NCBI RefSeq assembly: GCF_047149785.1
Contig: NZ_BAAGBE010000001.1
Location: forward strand, 558,001 to 622,000
From: Nitrobacter sp047149785
GTDB taxonomy: Bacteria > Pseudomonadota > Alphaproteobacteria > Rhizobiales > Xanthobacteraceae
Direction of reading: 5' to 3'
DNA: 64,000 bases
Shown: piece after piece, positions 41,324 to 49,891 of the stretch
Layout of the letters: each line of letters starts with the position of its first letter
Position numbering within the stretch: position 1 is the stretch's first letter
Made by a program: the position numbers and the translations under genes
Notes under the pieces: model-generated
What the model was told of the DNA's origin: nothing
Seen by the model: the letters and a program-made list of their open reading frames with translations, nothing else
The model's database searches: none

Positions 41324-42331
41324 TCAAGACCCGGAAATGGGTAATTTGGTCCCAGCGATCGCGCGCTCCGCCAGCACCGCGCGGCGGAAACGGAAGAGTT
41401 TCGCCGGCCGTCCGCCGGTCTCCTGGCTCGTCGCGCCGGTATCCTCCACAAGCTCCTGCTGCTCGATCAAACGGCGAAAGTTCGGTTTGTGCACGAGTTT
41501 CCCGGCCAGCGCCTCAACGCAGCGTTGCAATTGCAGCAGCGTGAACGTGTCCGGCATCAGCTCGAAGACGACCGGGCGATATTTGATTTTGGCCCGGAGT
41601 CTCGCGATCCCGGTCGCCAGGATCCGACGATGGTCCAAAATCATGGGATCGCCCGGTATGGTCGCGGCGTCGGCCGCCGGTGCGGACGGACGATCGCCTC
41701 GCAGGGCTTCCGGGATCAGCCGCGCCTCGTAGAGCAACTCGTAGCGTTGCAGGACAAGTTCCTCGTTCCAGAGATGACCGTCGAAACCGAACAGCATCGC
41801 CGCTCGTTGCCGGCGGTCGCGTCGTGTGGCGCGGTCGGGCGCCGCCCCGGCCCAGGCGGCAAGGCCGGACCGGAGCGCCTTTTCCATGGGCGGCGTGCCG
41901 AGGCGATGATCTTCCCATGGAAAATAGTCGTACCAACTGCGCCAGCTTGCCTCATATTGGCCGGACTGGGCCTGCTCCCGGGTGAGGCCGAGGTAACTGA
42001 TCGAGATGACGCGCTGGTCGGAGGAGCCCGTGCGATCCCGATCCGCGAAGGTGTAGAGTTGCTCGACATAGCCCAGCGGCAGTCCTGTCTGGCGCTCGAC
42101 CCAGGCGCGGAGTCCCGATTGCAGCGACCGATGAGCCAGTTCGAAAGGGCCTGACGGGAGCGCACGCTGATCCTGAATGGTCAAAACGCGGGGGTCGCCG
42201 GCGGTGACCGCCGCCAGCAGCGCGATCAGGTCGGCCGCGATCCCTTGTTTGGATGCGGCGGAGACCGGGCGCATCTGTGCCTCGGGACGTACGTGGCCGG
42301 CCGGATCACTCATTGCAAGCGGGTCACTCAT
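41324..42331 (-). CDS. nadQ: NAD biosynthesis regulator, NadQ-type (Nudix-like plus winged helix)
   Basis: 335 residues with a Nudix-fold-like N-terminal half (AHRSLQSGLRAWVERQTGLP, LGYVEQLYTFADRDR, ISISYLGLTREQ) that lacks the catalytic Nudix box, and a C-terminal winged helix (VFELMPDTFTLLQLQRCVEA, NFRRLIEQQELVEDTG). This layout is that of NadQ (COG4111) and related NrtR regulators. It is encoded directly upstream of nadABC on the same strand, and a palindrome sits between them. Family role: repression of NAD synthesis, with the Nudix-like half sensing a nucleotide. The start may be 42331 or 42313; the first 12 residues contain a duplicated MSDP. Confidence 0.82.
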   Translation of the reverse strand: MSDPLAMSDPAGHVRPEAQMRPVSAASKQGIAADLIALLAAVTAGDPRVLTIQDQRALPSGPFELAHRSLQSGLRAWVERQTGLPLGYVEQLYTFADRDRTGSSDQRVISISYLGLTREQAQSGQYEASWRSWYDYFPWEDHRLGTPPMEKALRSGLAAWAGAAPDRATRRDRRQRAAMLFGFDGHLWNEELVLQRYELLYEARLIPEALRGDRPSAPAADAATIPGDPMILDHRRILATGIARLRAKIKYRPVVFELMPDTFTLLQLQRCVEALAGKLVHKPNFRRLIEQQELVEDTGATSQETGGRPAKLFRFRRAVLAERAIAGTKLPISGS

Positions 42332-42550
42332 CGAGCGTGTTCAGGCGTCGAGATCGGGTGTATCGGTTGCCGACATCGGAAGAGAGCTATCCCTATAAGG
42401 GCAGTATTTGACGCAATATTCAACCGGACGTCTCCGGCTTGTGAAAATCACCGCACCAACGGAGACATTGCGCCACGCCGTTAGCGTTGCGTCGGAGGTG
42501 ATGGCAAGATAGTCATGAGATCAGGATCCTCCTCTACTTTACGGCCAGCC

Positions 42551-42844
42551 ATGATTCGTCACATCGTTTTATTCACCGCGAAAGACAAGCGCGACATCGA
42601 CGAGATGATCGACGGTCTGTCGCTTCTCATGGCGATCCCGCACGCGCGCCGGCTCGAAGTCACCCGCAACCGGAAGACCGATCAACTCGGCAATGACATC
42701 GACATCGTCGTTTACGGGGAGTTCGACAGCGAGGCGGAACTCGCGGCGTACAAGGCGCACGATCTCTACCGGGAATCGACAAGGCGGGTGCGGCCGCTCC
42801 GGGATCTGCGCTTCGCGGCCGACTGCGATGTGACGTCGGAGTAG
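42551..42844 (+). CDS. Dabb-domain (stress-responsive A/B barrel) protein
   Basis: 97 residues from ATG 42551, beginning MIRHIVLFTAKDKRDIDEMI as in the family; the ribosome site is weak and an ATG at 42515 would add 12 residues. DIDIVVYGEFDSEAELAAY and YKAHDLYRESTRRVRPL (first Tyr from the same helix) are the dimeric ferredoxin-like fold blocks. These small proteins have varied or unknown roles. It lies 56 nt before bioF in the same direction and may share its promoter. Confidence 0.82.
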   Translation: MIRHIVLFTAKDKRDIDEMIDGLSLLMAIPHARRLEVTRNRKTDQLGNDIDIVVYGEFDSEAELAAYKAHDLYRESTRRVRPLRDLRFAADCDVTSE

Positions 42845-42900
42845 CTCGCCGCTGTCGTTGGCGGCCTGGGCCCGGCGCTTGGTTCTTGCCGGGGGATATC

Positions 42901-44034
42901 ATGATGCACGAAATCTATGACGCAGATCTGAAGGCGCTCGAGGGTCGCGGGCGTCTTCGCGCGCTGCGCGGTCGCTCAGGCATCGATCTCGCTTCGAACG
43001 ATTATCTTGCGTTGGCGGCATCGGAGGAATTGCGACAAGCCGCTGTGGATGCGCTGAGGCGAGGGGCGCCGATCGGGGCCGGAGGGTCGCGTCTGTTGCG
43101 CGGCAATCATCCTGAACATGAAGCGCTGGAGCGCGAAGCGGCGGCCTTCTTCGGCGCTGAATCGGCGCTCTATTTCGGTGGCGGCTATGTCGCCAACTTC
43201 GCCATTTTCTCGACGCTGCCGCAGCGTGGCGATCTCGTCGTGCATGACGAACTGATCCACGCCAGCGTCCATGAAGGTGTTCGCCGTGGCCGCGCCGAAT
43301 CCATCGGAGTCCCGCACAACGATATCAACGCTTTTGAATCGGCGATCTCGAAATGGCGCGCGGCCGGCGGCAAGGGCCGGCCCTGGTTGTCGGTTGAAAG
43401 CCTCTACAGCATGGACGGCGATAGCCCCAATTTCGCGGAGTTGTTTGCCGTTGCCGACCGTCACGACGCGATGATCGTGATCGACGAGGCGCACGCGACG
43501 GGCGTGCTGGGCCCGCAGGGGCGGGGGCTCGCCGCACCGTTCGAGGGGCGCGACAACGTCATCACCCTGCATACCTGCGGCAAGGCGCTCGGCACGTTCG
43601 GTGGATTCATCCTCGCGCCGAAGATCATCCGCGACTTTCTGGTCAATCGCGCGCGCCCGTTCATCTTTGCCACCGCGCCTCCGCCTCTGGTCGCCGCAGT
43701 GACACGAACAGCGCTTGAAATCTCCCGGACCGATCCCGAGCGTCGGGAACGCCTGGCGCGTCTGGTGCGATTTGCCGGTAGCGAACTGCGCCGCCGTTGC
43801 AACATCGAGCCGTCCGGCTCGCAGATCCTTCCGGTGATCGTCGGCGCCGACCAGGCGGCGGTCGCGCTGGCGGCGTCATTGCAGCGCAGGGGGTTCGATG
43901 TTCGGGCGATCCGCCCGCCGACAGTTCCCGAAGGCACCGCGCGGCTTCGCATCGCGCTGACGCTCCACGTCGATGAGGCGATCCTCACCGATTTGTTCGG
44001 GGCTTTGGCCGAAGACATGCGAGCCGTTGCGTGA
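42901..44034 (+). CDS. bioF: 8-amino-7-oxononanoate synthase
   Basis: PLP enzyme joining pimeloyl thioester and alanine, first step of biotin ring assembly. 377 residues from ATG 42901 (GGGGGA upstream); the TTG at 42886 is less likely. Motifs: ASNDYLALAASEELRQAAVD, GAGGSRLLRGNHPEHEALE, VESLYSMDGDSPNF, IVIDEAHATGVLGPQGRGL and the PLP-lysine region LHTCGKALGTFGGFILAP. The stop overlaps the bioD start (GTGA). No bioB is seen in this window; it must lie elsewhere. Confidence 0.95.
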   Translation: MMHEIYDADLKALEGRGRLRALRGRSGIDLASNDYLALAASEELRQAAVDALRRGAPIGAGGSRLLRGNHPEHEALEREAAAFFGAESALYFGGGYVANFAIFSTLPQRGDLVVHDELIHASVHEGVRRGRAESIGVPHNDINAFESAISKWRAAGGKGRPWLSVESLYSMDGDSPNFAELFAVADRHDAMIVIDEAHATGVLGPQGRGLAAPFEGRDNVITLHTCGKALGTFGGFILAPKIIRDFLVNRARPFIFATAPPPLVAAVTRTALEISRTDPERRERLARLVRFAGSELRRRCNIEPSGSQILPVIVGADQAAVALAASLQRRGFDVRAIRPPTVPEGTARLRIALTLHVDEAILTDLFGALAEDMRAVA

Positions 44035-44672
44035 GCGCGCGGATCATCGTCACCGGTACGGATACCGGCATCGGCAAGACGGTTTTCTCGGCCGCGCTTG
44101 CCGGCGCTCTCGACGGATTTTACTGGAAGCCGATCCAGGCGGGGCTGGACGAGGAAACGGATTCGCAGGCCGTGCTGCGGCTGTCGGGACTGGCCGCCGG
44201 GCGCATTCTGCCTGAGGCCTATCGATTGCGGACGCCGGCGTCGCCGCATTTCGCCGCCGAGATTGACGACGTGACGATCGAACACCAGAACCTCGAGATT
44301 CCGGAGAAAGCACGTCCGCTGGTCATCGAAGGCGCGGGCGGATTGCTGGTGCCCTTGACGCGCAGCATCACTTATATCGACCTTATGGCGCGCTGGCGCG
44401 TTCCGGTGGTGCTCTGCGCACGTACCGCACTTGGCACCATCAATCACAGCCTGTTGTCGATCGAGGCGCTGCGCGCGCGGGGCGTTGCGATGCTCGGCGT
44501 CGCCTTCATCGGGGACGAGAACATCGAAACCGAACGGATCATCATCGAGATGGGCAAGGTGCGGCGTCTCGGTCGGCTGCCGCGCGTTGCGCCCATGACG
44601 CGCGATACGTTGCGTCAGGCTTTTGCTGGCGCGTTTGATATCGGCGATTTCCTTGAGGGACTGGACCGATGA
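44031..44672 (+). CDS. bioD: Dethiobiotin synthetase
   Basis: ATP-dependent carboxylation of 7,8-diaminopelargonate to form the ureido ring. 213 residues with GTG start overlapping bioF by 4 nt. The P-loop region IIVTGTDTGIGKTVFSAALA is clear, then YWKPIQAGL with the substrate Lys, and VIEGAGGLLVPLTRSIT. The stop overlaps the bioA start (ATGA). In sequence order the pathway acts F-A-D, but the operon order is F-D-A. Confidence 0.95.
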   Translation: MSARIIVTGTDTGIGKTVFSAALAGALDGFYWKPIQAGLDEETDSQAVLRLSGLAAGRILPEAYRLRTPASPHFAAEIDDVTIEHQNLEIPEKARPLVIEGAGGLLVPLTRSITYIDLMARWRVPVVLCARTALGTINHSLLSIEALRARGVAMLGVAFIGDENIETERIIIEMGKVRRLGRLPRVAPMTRDTLRQAFAGAFDIGDFLEGLDR

Positions 44673-45928
44673 AGCCAGCGTCTCCGGTCTGGCACCCGTT
44701 CACCCAGCATGCGTTGCAGCCCGAGGCGATACCGGTCGCCACGGGTGAGGGCGCCTGGCTCGAGACCGTCGACGGCCGACGCATCTTCGATGCGATTTCG
44801 TCGTGGTGGGTGGTGACGCATGGTCATCGTCATCCTCGGATCGTGCGGGCGATCAAGGATCAGGCCGAGCGTCTCGATCAGGTGATCTTCGCCGGCTTTA
44901 CCCACGAACCGGCCGAACGGCTTGCGCGTCGGCTTGTCGCCATGACGCCGCCGGGGCTCGACTACGTCTTCTTCTCCGACAGCGGCTCGACCTCGGTCGA
45001 GGTTGCGCTGAAAATGGCGCTCGGCTTCTGGCGCAATCGCGGCGAACGGCGCAGTCGCATCCTGGCGCTGGACGGCGCCTATCACGGCGATACCATCGGC
45101 GGCATGTCGGTCGGCGCGCGAGGTATTTTCAACGCGCCGTATGACCCGCTGCTGTTCGACGTGGAGCGCATTCCCTTTCCCGCGGCGGGCCGCGAACAGG
45201 CGACGCTGGATGCGATCGCGACGGCATGCCGGAACGCCGGCGTCGCGGCGCTGATCGTCGAACCGCTGATCCTCGGCGCCGGCGGCATGCTGATCTATCC
45301 GCCCCGGGTGCTCACGGAAATGAAGCGGATCTGCGAGGCCCATGGCGTTCTGTTGATCGCCGACGAGGTGATGACCGGATGGGGCCGCACCGGAACCCGC
45401 TTCGCCTGCGAGCAGGCCGGCGTGACGCCCGATATCGCCTGCTACTCCAAGGGCCTGACCGGCGGCACGCTGCCGCTTGCGGTGACGCTATGCCGAGCGG
45501 ATATCTTCGAGGCGCATTATTCGACGGACCGCGGCAAGACCTTCTTCCATTCCAGTTCCTACACAGCGAACCCGATCGCCTGCGCGGCCGCTTGCGCCAA
45601 CCTGGAGATCTGGCGGGACGAGCCGGTGATCGAACGGATCGCGGCGGTCGCGCGCGCGCATACACATGGCCTCGATCGCTTTCGCGGGGATCGCCGTTTC
45701 ACCAACGTCCGCCAGATCGGAGCCATCGCCGCGCTCGATGTCGCGACCGGTGATCCCGGCTATCTGGCCGGCATCGGCCCGCGCCTCTATGATGGTTTCC
45801 TCGCCCGCGGGCTGCTGGTCCGGCCGCTCGGCAACACGATCTATCTCATGCCGCCTTATTGCAGCACGCCGCAGGAACTCGATCGCGTGTTCGACGCGAT
45901 CGGCGAGATTGTCGACGGGATCGGATAA
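44669..45928 (+). CDS. bioA: Adenosylmethionine-8-amino-7-oxononanoate aminotransferase
   Basis: Class III aminotransferase that uses S-adenosylmethionine as amino donor to make 7,8-diaminopelargonate. 419 residues. WHPFTQHALQPEAIPVATGE at the start, FSDSGSTSVEVALKMALGFW, YHGDTIGGMSVGARG, LLIADEVMTGWGRTGTRFAC (PLP Asp) and CYSKGLTGGTLPLAVTL with the Schiff-base Lys. It ends the bioFDA operon and converges with the CopD-like gene, whose stop lies 7 nt away. Confidence 0.95.
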   Translation: MKPASPVWHPFTQHALQPEAIPVATGEGAWLETVDGRRIFDAISSWWVVTHGHRHPRIVRAIKDQAERLDQVIFAGFTHEPAERLARRLVAMTPPGLDYVFFSDSGSTSVEVALKMALGFWRNRGERRSRILALDGAYHGDTIGGMSVGARGIFNAPYDPLLFDVERIPFPAAGREQATLDAIATACRNAGVAALIVEPLILGAGGMLIYPPRVLTEMKRICEAHGVLLIADEVMTGWGRTGTRFACEQAGVTPDIACYSKGLTGGTLPLAVTLCRADIFEAHYSTDRGKTFFHSSSYTANPIACAAACANLEIWRDEPVIERIAAVARAHTHGLDRFRGDRRFTNVRQIGAIAALDVATGDPGYLAGIGPRLYDGFLARGLLVRPLGNTIYLMPPYCSTPQELDRVFDAIGEIVDGIG

Positions 45929-45934
45929 CCGCGA

Positions 45935-46411
45935 TCAAAAGATCGACCATCCATGGCTTCCCGCGACCGCGCCGAAGACGGTCACCAGGCTGAGCCCGAG
46001 CAGAATCCAATGCGCCCGATGCAGTCGCGCAAAAGCGGCTTCCGGCCGCTCGGTTGCGAACCGATGGAAGTAGCGATGCAATATTAAGGGCTCGCCGATG
46101 AAGAGCACGAAGGTGAACAGCAGCCAGAGGCCCACCATGGCGTCCATCCACCAGAACGACGGCATCCGGAACCGGTCCCAGAGGTCGAGCTGCCACGTCA
46201 TGTAGAGGCCGCTCAAGCCGACGATGATGACTGAGGTGCGGGCTTGCCAGATGAAACGCCGCTCGATCGCCTCGAATGCCTTGAGCCAGTTCTGTCCAAG
46301 ATCGCCGCGCCGGAGCGCCGGCAGGGCCACCGTTGTCGCCATCGAGACGCCGCCGATCCAGACGACCACGGCGAGGACGTGGAGGGCGCGCGCGAGGACG
46401 ACGTCATTCAT
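45935..46411 (-). CDS. CopD-family-like integral membrane protein
   Basis: 158 residues with four hydrophobic segments: ALHVLAVVVWIGGVSMATTV, TSVIIVGLSGLYMTW, AMVGLWLLFTFVLFIGE and WILLGLSLVTVFGAVAGSHG. The first segment matches CopD/DUF2269-type membrane proteins, with a His in the first helix and a His/Arg cluster HRYFHRF. ATG at 46411. Transcribed divergently from the Crp/Fnr gene around a perfect TTGCG-N4-CGCAA box, so it may be a target of that regulator. Role in copper or heme handling is inference. Confidence 0.78.
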   Translation of the reverse strand: MNDVVLARALHVLAVVVWIGGVSMATTVALPALRRGDLGQNWLKAFEAIERRFIWQARTSVIIVGLSGLYMTWQLDLWDRFRMPSFWWMDAMVGLWLLFTFVLFIGEPLILHRYFHRFATERPEAAFARLHRAHWILLGLSLVTVFGAVAGSHGWSIF

Positions 46412-46479
46412 GAAGCACCTGCATCCTTTGGCGACTATGAGGACCATTGAACCTGTACGGCAACGCCGTTCGACAGGAG

Positions 46480-46493
46480 TTGCGCAAACGCAA
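46480..46493. promoter_or_regulatory. Perfect Crp/Fnr-type box TTGCG-N4-CGCAA
   Basis: TTGCG (46480-46484), CAAA, CGCAA (46489-46493). It lies between the divergent CopD-like and Crp/Fnr genes. The form is close to boxes described for NnrR-type nitric-oxide regulators and differs from the FixK/Fnr box TTGAT-N4-ATCAA. Confidence 0.6.
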
Positions 46494-46533
46494 TTCGCTA
46501 TCATTTTTGGCGTGGTCGCATTACTGTTCGCGA

Positions 46534-47265
46534 ATGCGTAAAGCTCCGCCTCTGTCTCGGCAGATCCTTTCAAACCTCGAGCTTTTCCGAGGCTTGCCGA
46601 CGGCAGCGCTGGATGACGTTCTTGCCGCCGCCAGCACGCGTTCATTGGAGCGCGATTTTCGTGTGTTCAACCAGGGCGAGACGCGCGTTCGCGCTCATGT
46701 CCTTATCGATGGCTGGATCAGGATTTCCCAATCCGGCAGCGACGGCGCGCAGATCGTCGTGCGCTTCATCGGACCCGGCGACATTTTTGGTGCGATCTCC
46801 CTGTTCACGGATCGGCGCTATCCCGCCGATGCCGACACGTTGACGGATGCAACCGAGGTGAGCTGGAGCGATAGAGCCTTGCTCGACTTGATGAACAACC
46901 ACCCCCAGATCGCCATCAATGCCGTTCGCATCGTCGGCCGTCGGTTGCAGGAGGTACAGCATCGGGTTCGCGAACTCGCAACGCAGCGCGCCGAGCGGCG
47001 CGTGGCTCATGCGCTGTTGCGGCTGCTCCGGCAGGTGGGCGCAACGACCCCGCGAGGCATCGTCATCCGTTTCCCGCTTCGTCGGAGAGACATCGCCGAT
47101 ATCGCCGGAACGACGCTTTATTCGGCGAGCCGCATTCTGAGCGGCTGGGAAAAAGCCGGGTGGCTGAAGACGCTCGATCGGCGCATTGCGGTCGAAAGTC
47201 TTTCGGAACTGATGCGGATCGCCGAGGACGAGAGCGGAAGCGATATCACGCCACCGCCGCCATGA
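46534..47265 (+). CDS. Crp/Fnr-family transcriptional regulator (NnrR/Dnr-like)
   Basis: 243 residues from ATG 46534; the frame reaches upstream but homology starts about here. Cyclic-nucleotide-binding-like beta roll: LIDGWIRISQSGSDGAQIVV, FIGPGDIFGAISLFTDRRYP. A long helix QRAERRVAHALLRLLRQVG leads to the HTH DIADIAGTTLYSASRILSGW, where the second helix has the S-R-x-L-S-x-W-E pattern of NnrR/Dnr regulators. No N-terminal Cys cluster, so not an oxygen-sensing Fnr. An NO- or nitrite-related role is inferred from HTH type, box and CopD neighbour. Confidence 0.85.
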   Translation: MRKAPPLSRQILSNLELFRGLPTAALDDVLAAASTRSLERDFRVFNQGETRVRAHVLIDGWIRISQSGSDGAQIVVRFIGPGDIFGAISLFTDRRYPADADTLTDATEVSWSDRALLDLMNNHPQIAINAVRIVGRRLQEVQHRVRELATQRAERRVAHALLRLLRQVGATTPRGIVIRFPLRRRDIADIAGTTLYSASRILSGWEKAGWLKTLDRRIAVESLSELMRIAEDESGSDITPPPP

Positions 47266-47529
47266 GCCGCCATGAGCAATCGTCCCCCGGGACCCTCCGG
47301 CCGGCTTCGACGATGGCCCCCGAAGAGAGCGTAGCGCGCTGGGCAGACGCCTGATTTTTCGGCGGAAATGCCATTCCCTTCGACGAAAGTGACATTGACA
47401 GACCTGTGACGAAGGGGACTTGTAGTGACGGTACCCTGGTCGGCGCTGGTTAACGAGCGCGCCAGCCTGTTTGTTGGATTTCGGCGATGGGTTGAGTTTG
47501 CACATAAACGTTTGGGAGGAGCATGCGCG

Positions 47530-48885
47530 ATGACGAAGATTTTTGAGCAGGAATTGAATGCGGCGGTGTCGCGCCGCTCCCTGTTGCAGGGCGGCGCGGC
47601 CTTGATCGGCGGCGTGATGCTGCCGGGAGGGTTGATCGTGCCGGCCTTCGCCGACGACAAGCCGCCGATCGGCACCTGGCCCGCCGGCTCGTCCGGTTCA
47701 TCGGTGTCCATCGGCGTCGCGGTGCCGCGCACCGGCACCTACGCCGTGCAGGGCGAGGACGAACTCAAGGGCTGGGAACTCGCGGTCGACCATCTCAATT
47801 CCGGCCACGAACTGATGAAGAAACTGTCGCCGAAGACCAAGAAGGGCGTGCTCGGCAAGGAAGTGAAGCTGGTGGTCGCGGATTCCGGTGCCAAGCCGAA
47901 CGAAGCCGTGCAGGCTGAGCAGCGCTTCATCAGCGAGAACAAGGTCGTGCTGATGACCGGCTCGACCTCGAGCGCGGTCGCCGTCGCCCTCAACAAGCTG
48001 GCGCAGCGCGAGCACGTGCTCTACGTCGCGGGGATCTCCGGCTCCAACGACACCACCGGCAAGGATTGCGTGCGCTACGGATTCCGGCAGGGCTTCTACG
48101 GCCAGACCGCGGCCGCCGCCATCGCGCCGGTGCTGATCAAGCAGTTCGGCAAGAACAAAAAAGTCGCCTACATGACGCCGGACTATACCTATGGTCACAC
48201 GGTGACCAAGTCGATGCAGGACATGACCAAGGATGCCGGCTGGACCACAGTGACCAACCAGGTTTCGCCGCTCGGCGCGCCGGACTACTCGTCCTATCTG
48301 CTCAACGTCGCCAACTCGGGCGCGGACCTTCTGATCAACGTCAACTGGGGCCATGATGCGGTGCTGTCGATCCAGCAGGCCAAGCAGTTCGGCGTGCTCG
48401 ACAAGATGAAGCTCGTGGTTCCCTATCAGGTGCCGTTCCTGGCGCGCGAAGTCGGCGGCGGTCTGATGGCCGGCGTCTATGCCGCGACCGACTATTGGTG
48501 GACGGTCGAGGACAAGTATCCGCTCGCCAAGCTGTTCAACGAATCGTTCAAGGCGAAATACGGCTACAATCCGGAGTGGGGCGCGGAAAACGCCTATGTC
48601 AGCTTCGCGCACTGGGCGCGCATGGTCGAGGAGGCCGGCACCTTCTACCCGCCTGATGTCATCAAGACCTGGGAGAAGGGCGAGACCATTCCCTCTCTCC
48701 TCGGCGATGTTCACTACCGGCCGGAAGATCACCAGTGCGTCCGTCCCGTCATCATCGTCAAGGGCAAGGATCCCAAAGCGATGAAGAACAAGGAGGACTA
48801 CTACGACATCGTCGAGATCGTCCCGGGCGAGGGCATTATCCAGAAGCCGGACGCCTTCGGCTGCAAGCTCGGCGGCTATACCTGA
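47530..48885 (+). CDS. ABC transporter substrate-binding protein (branched-chain amino acid/amide type)
   Basis: 451 residues. Twin-arginine-type signal SRRSLLQGGAALIGGVMLPG is followed by a periplasmic-binding fold: VSIGVAVPRTGTYAVQGEDE, LMTGSTSSAVAVALNKLAQR, YMTPDYTYGHTVTKSMQDM, LINVNWGHDAVLSIQQAKQF. This is the Peripla_BP_6 pattern for leucine/amide/urea-type importers; substrate not told by sequence. ATG at 47530 has GGGAGGAG 8 nt before it. It is separated from the permease by a large hairpin, a usual means of keeping more binding protein than permease. Confidence 0.92.
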   Translation: MTKIFEQELNAAVSRRSLLQGGAALIGGVMLPGGLIVPAFADDKPPIGTWPAGSSGSSVSIGVAVPRTGTYAVQGEDELKGWELAVDHLNSGHELMKKLSPKTKKGVLGKEVKLVVADSGAKPNEAVQAEQRFISENKVVLMTGSTSSAVAVALNKLAQREHVLYVAGISGSNDTTGKDCVRYGFRQGFYGQTAAAAIAPVLIKQFGKNKKVAYMTPDYTYGHTVTKSMQDMTKDAGWTTVTNQVSPLGAPDYSSYLLNVANSGADLLINVNWGHDAVLSIQQAKQFGVLDKMKLVVPYQVPFLAREVGGGLMAGVYAATDYWWTVEDKYPLAKLFNESFKAKYGYNPEWGAENAYVSFAHWARMVEEAGTFYPPDVIKTWEKGETIPSLLGDVHYRPEDHQCVRPVIIVKGKDPKAMKNKEDYYDIVEIVPGEGIIQKPDAFGCKLGGYT

Positions 48886-48899
48886 TCGAAAATAGACGA

Positions 48900-48935
48900 C
48901 GGCGCCGCGGTCGGTCACCCACCGCCTCGGCGCCG
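48900..48935 (+). promoter_or_regulatory. Intercistronic hairpin after the binding-protein gene
   Basis: CGGCGCCG (48900-48907) and CGGCGCCG (48928-48935) can pair across 20 nt; no U-run follows. In transporter operons such stems stabilise upstream message or partially stop transcription. Confidence 0.5.
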
Positions 48936-49002
48936 GTTTCGCATTTCCCGATGCGTCTTGTGAACGATCTTCCTTTCCAATCGTCTTTGGCGACAGCGTT
49001 TC

Positions 49003-49878
49003 ATGATGAACTGGCCAAATTTGGTCTCGCAACTTTTCAACGGGCTGGCGCTCGGCGCCTTGCTGGCGTTGATCAGTTCCGGCCTGACCATCATCTACGG
49101 CACGCTCGGCGTGCTGAACCTCGCGCACGGCGCCATGTTCATGCTCGGCGGTTATGCCGGCTATGCCGCGTACACCTATACCAACTCGTTCGTTGTTGCG
49201 GTGATCGCGGGCTCGCTGTTCGTCATGATCCTCGGCATCGTGATGGAGCGCGTGATCATCCGCCACTTCTATCATCGTCCCCATGAAGACCAGCTTCTGG
49301 TGACGTTCGGCCTGGGCATCTGTTTCGTCGAAATCGTTCGGTTCATTTTCTCCAGTCAGTCGCAGATCGTGCCGCCGCCGCCGCTTCTCCAGGGCATTAC
49401 GTCGCTCGGCTTCGTGTTCTATCCGACCTATCGCATCGCGGTCGTCGGCATCGTCGCCGTCGCGCTCGCCGTCCTGTTCATCATGCTCTACCGCACGCGG
49501 CTGGGCATGATCGTGCGGGCCGGCATCGAGGATTCCGTCATGGTGGATTCGCTCGGGATCAACGTCTACCGGGTGTTCATGGTTGTGTTCGGGATCGGGG
49601 CGATGGCGGCCGGCTTTGCCGGTATCATCAACGCGCCGGTGGTGTCGCTGACGCCCGGCATCGGCGACGACATCCTGGTCCAGACGTTCGTGGTCGTGGT
49701 GATCGGCGGCGTCGGGTCGTTTCCGGGCGCCATTCTGGGGGGGCTGATTGCCGGCGAGATCATCAGCATCACCTCGATGATCAATCCCGGTTATGCCTAC
49801 GTCATGCTGTTCGTGGCGATGACGCTCGTGCTGGTGCTGCGGCCTCATGGCCTGCTCGGCGCACAGGGACGCGAATGA
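49003..49878 (+). CDS. ABC transporter permease, LivH-like
   Basis: 291 residues, about eight membrane helices, with LFNGLALGALLALISSGLTI, YGTLGVLNLAHGAMFMLGGY, the coupling segment YRTRLGMIVRAGIEDSVMVD and LVQTFVVVVIGGVGSFPGAI. Branched-chain amino acid/amide importer family. Two ATG codons in tandem (49003, 49006); first taken. Followed within 13 nt by the fused permease-ATPase gene. Confidence 0.93.
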   Translation: MMNWPNLVSQLFNGLALGALLALISSGLTIIYGTLGVLNLAHGAMFMLGGYAGYAAYTYTNSFVVAVIAGSLFVMILGIVMERVIIRHFYHRPHEDQLLVTFGLGICFVEIVRFIFSSQSQIVPPPPLLQGITSLGFVFYPTYRIAVVGIVAVALAVLFIMLYRTRLGMIVRAGIEDSVMVDSLGINVYRVFMVVFGIGAMAAGFAGIINAPVVSLTPGIGDDILVQTFVVVVIGGVGSFPGAILGGLIAGEIISITSMINPGYAYVMLFVAMTLVLVLRPHGLLGAQGRE

Positions 49879-49891
49879 GCGCGATCGTCAG

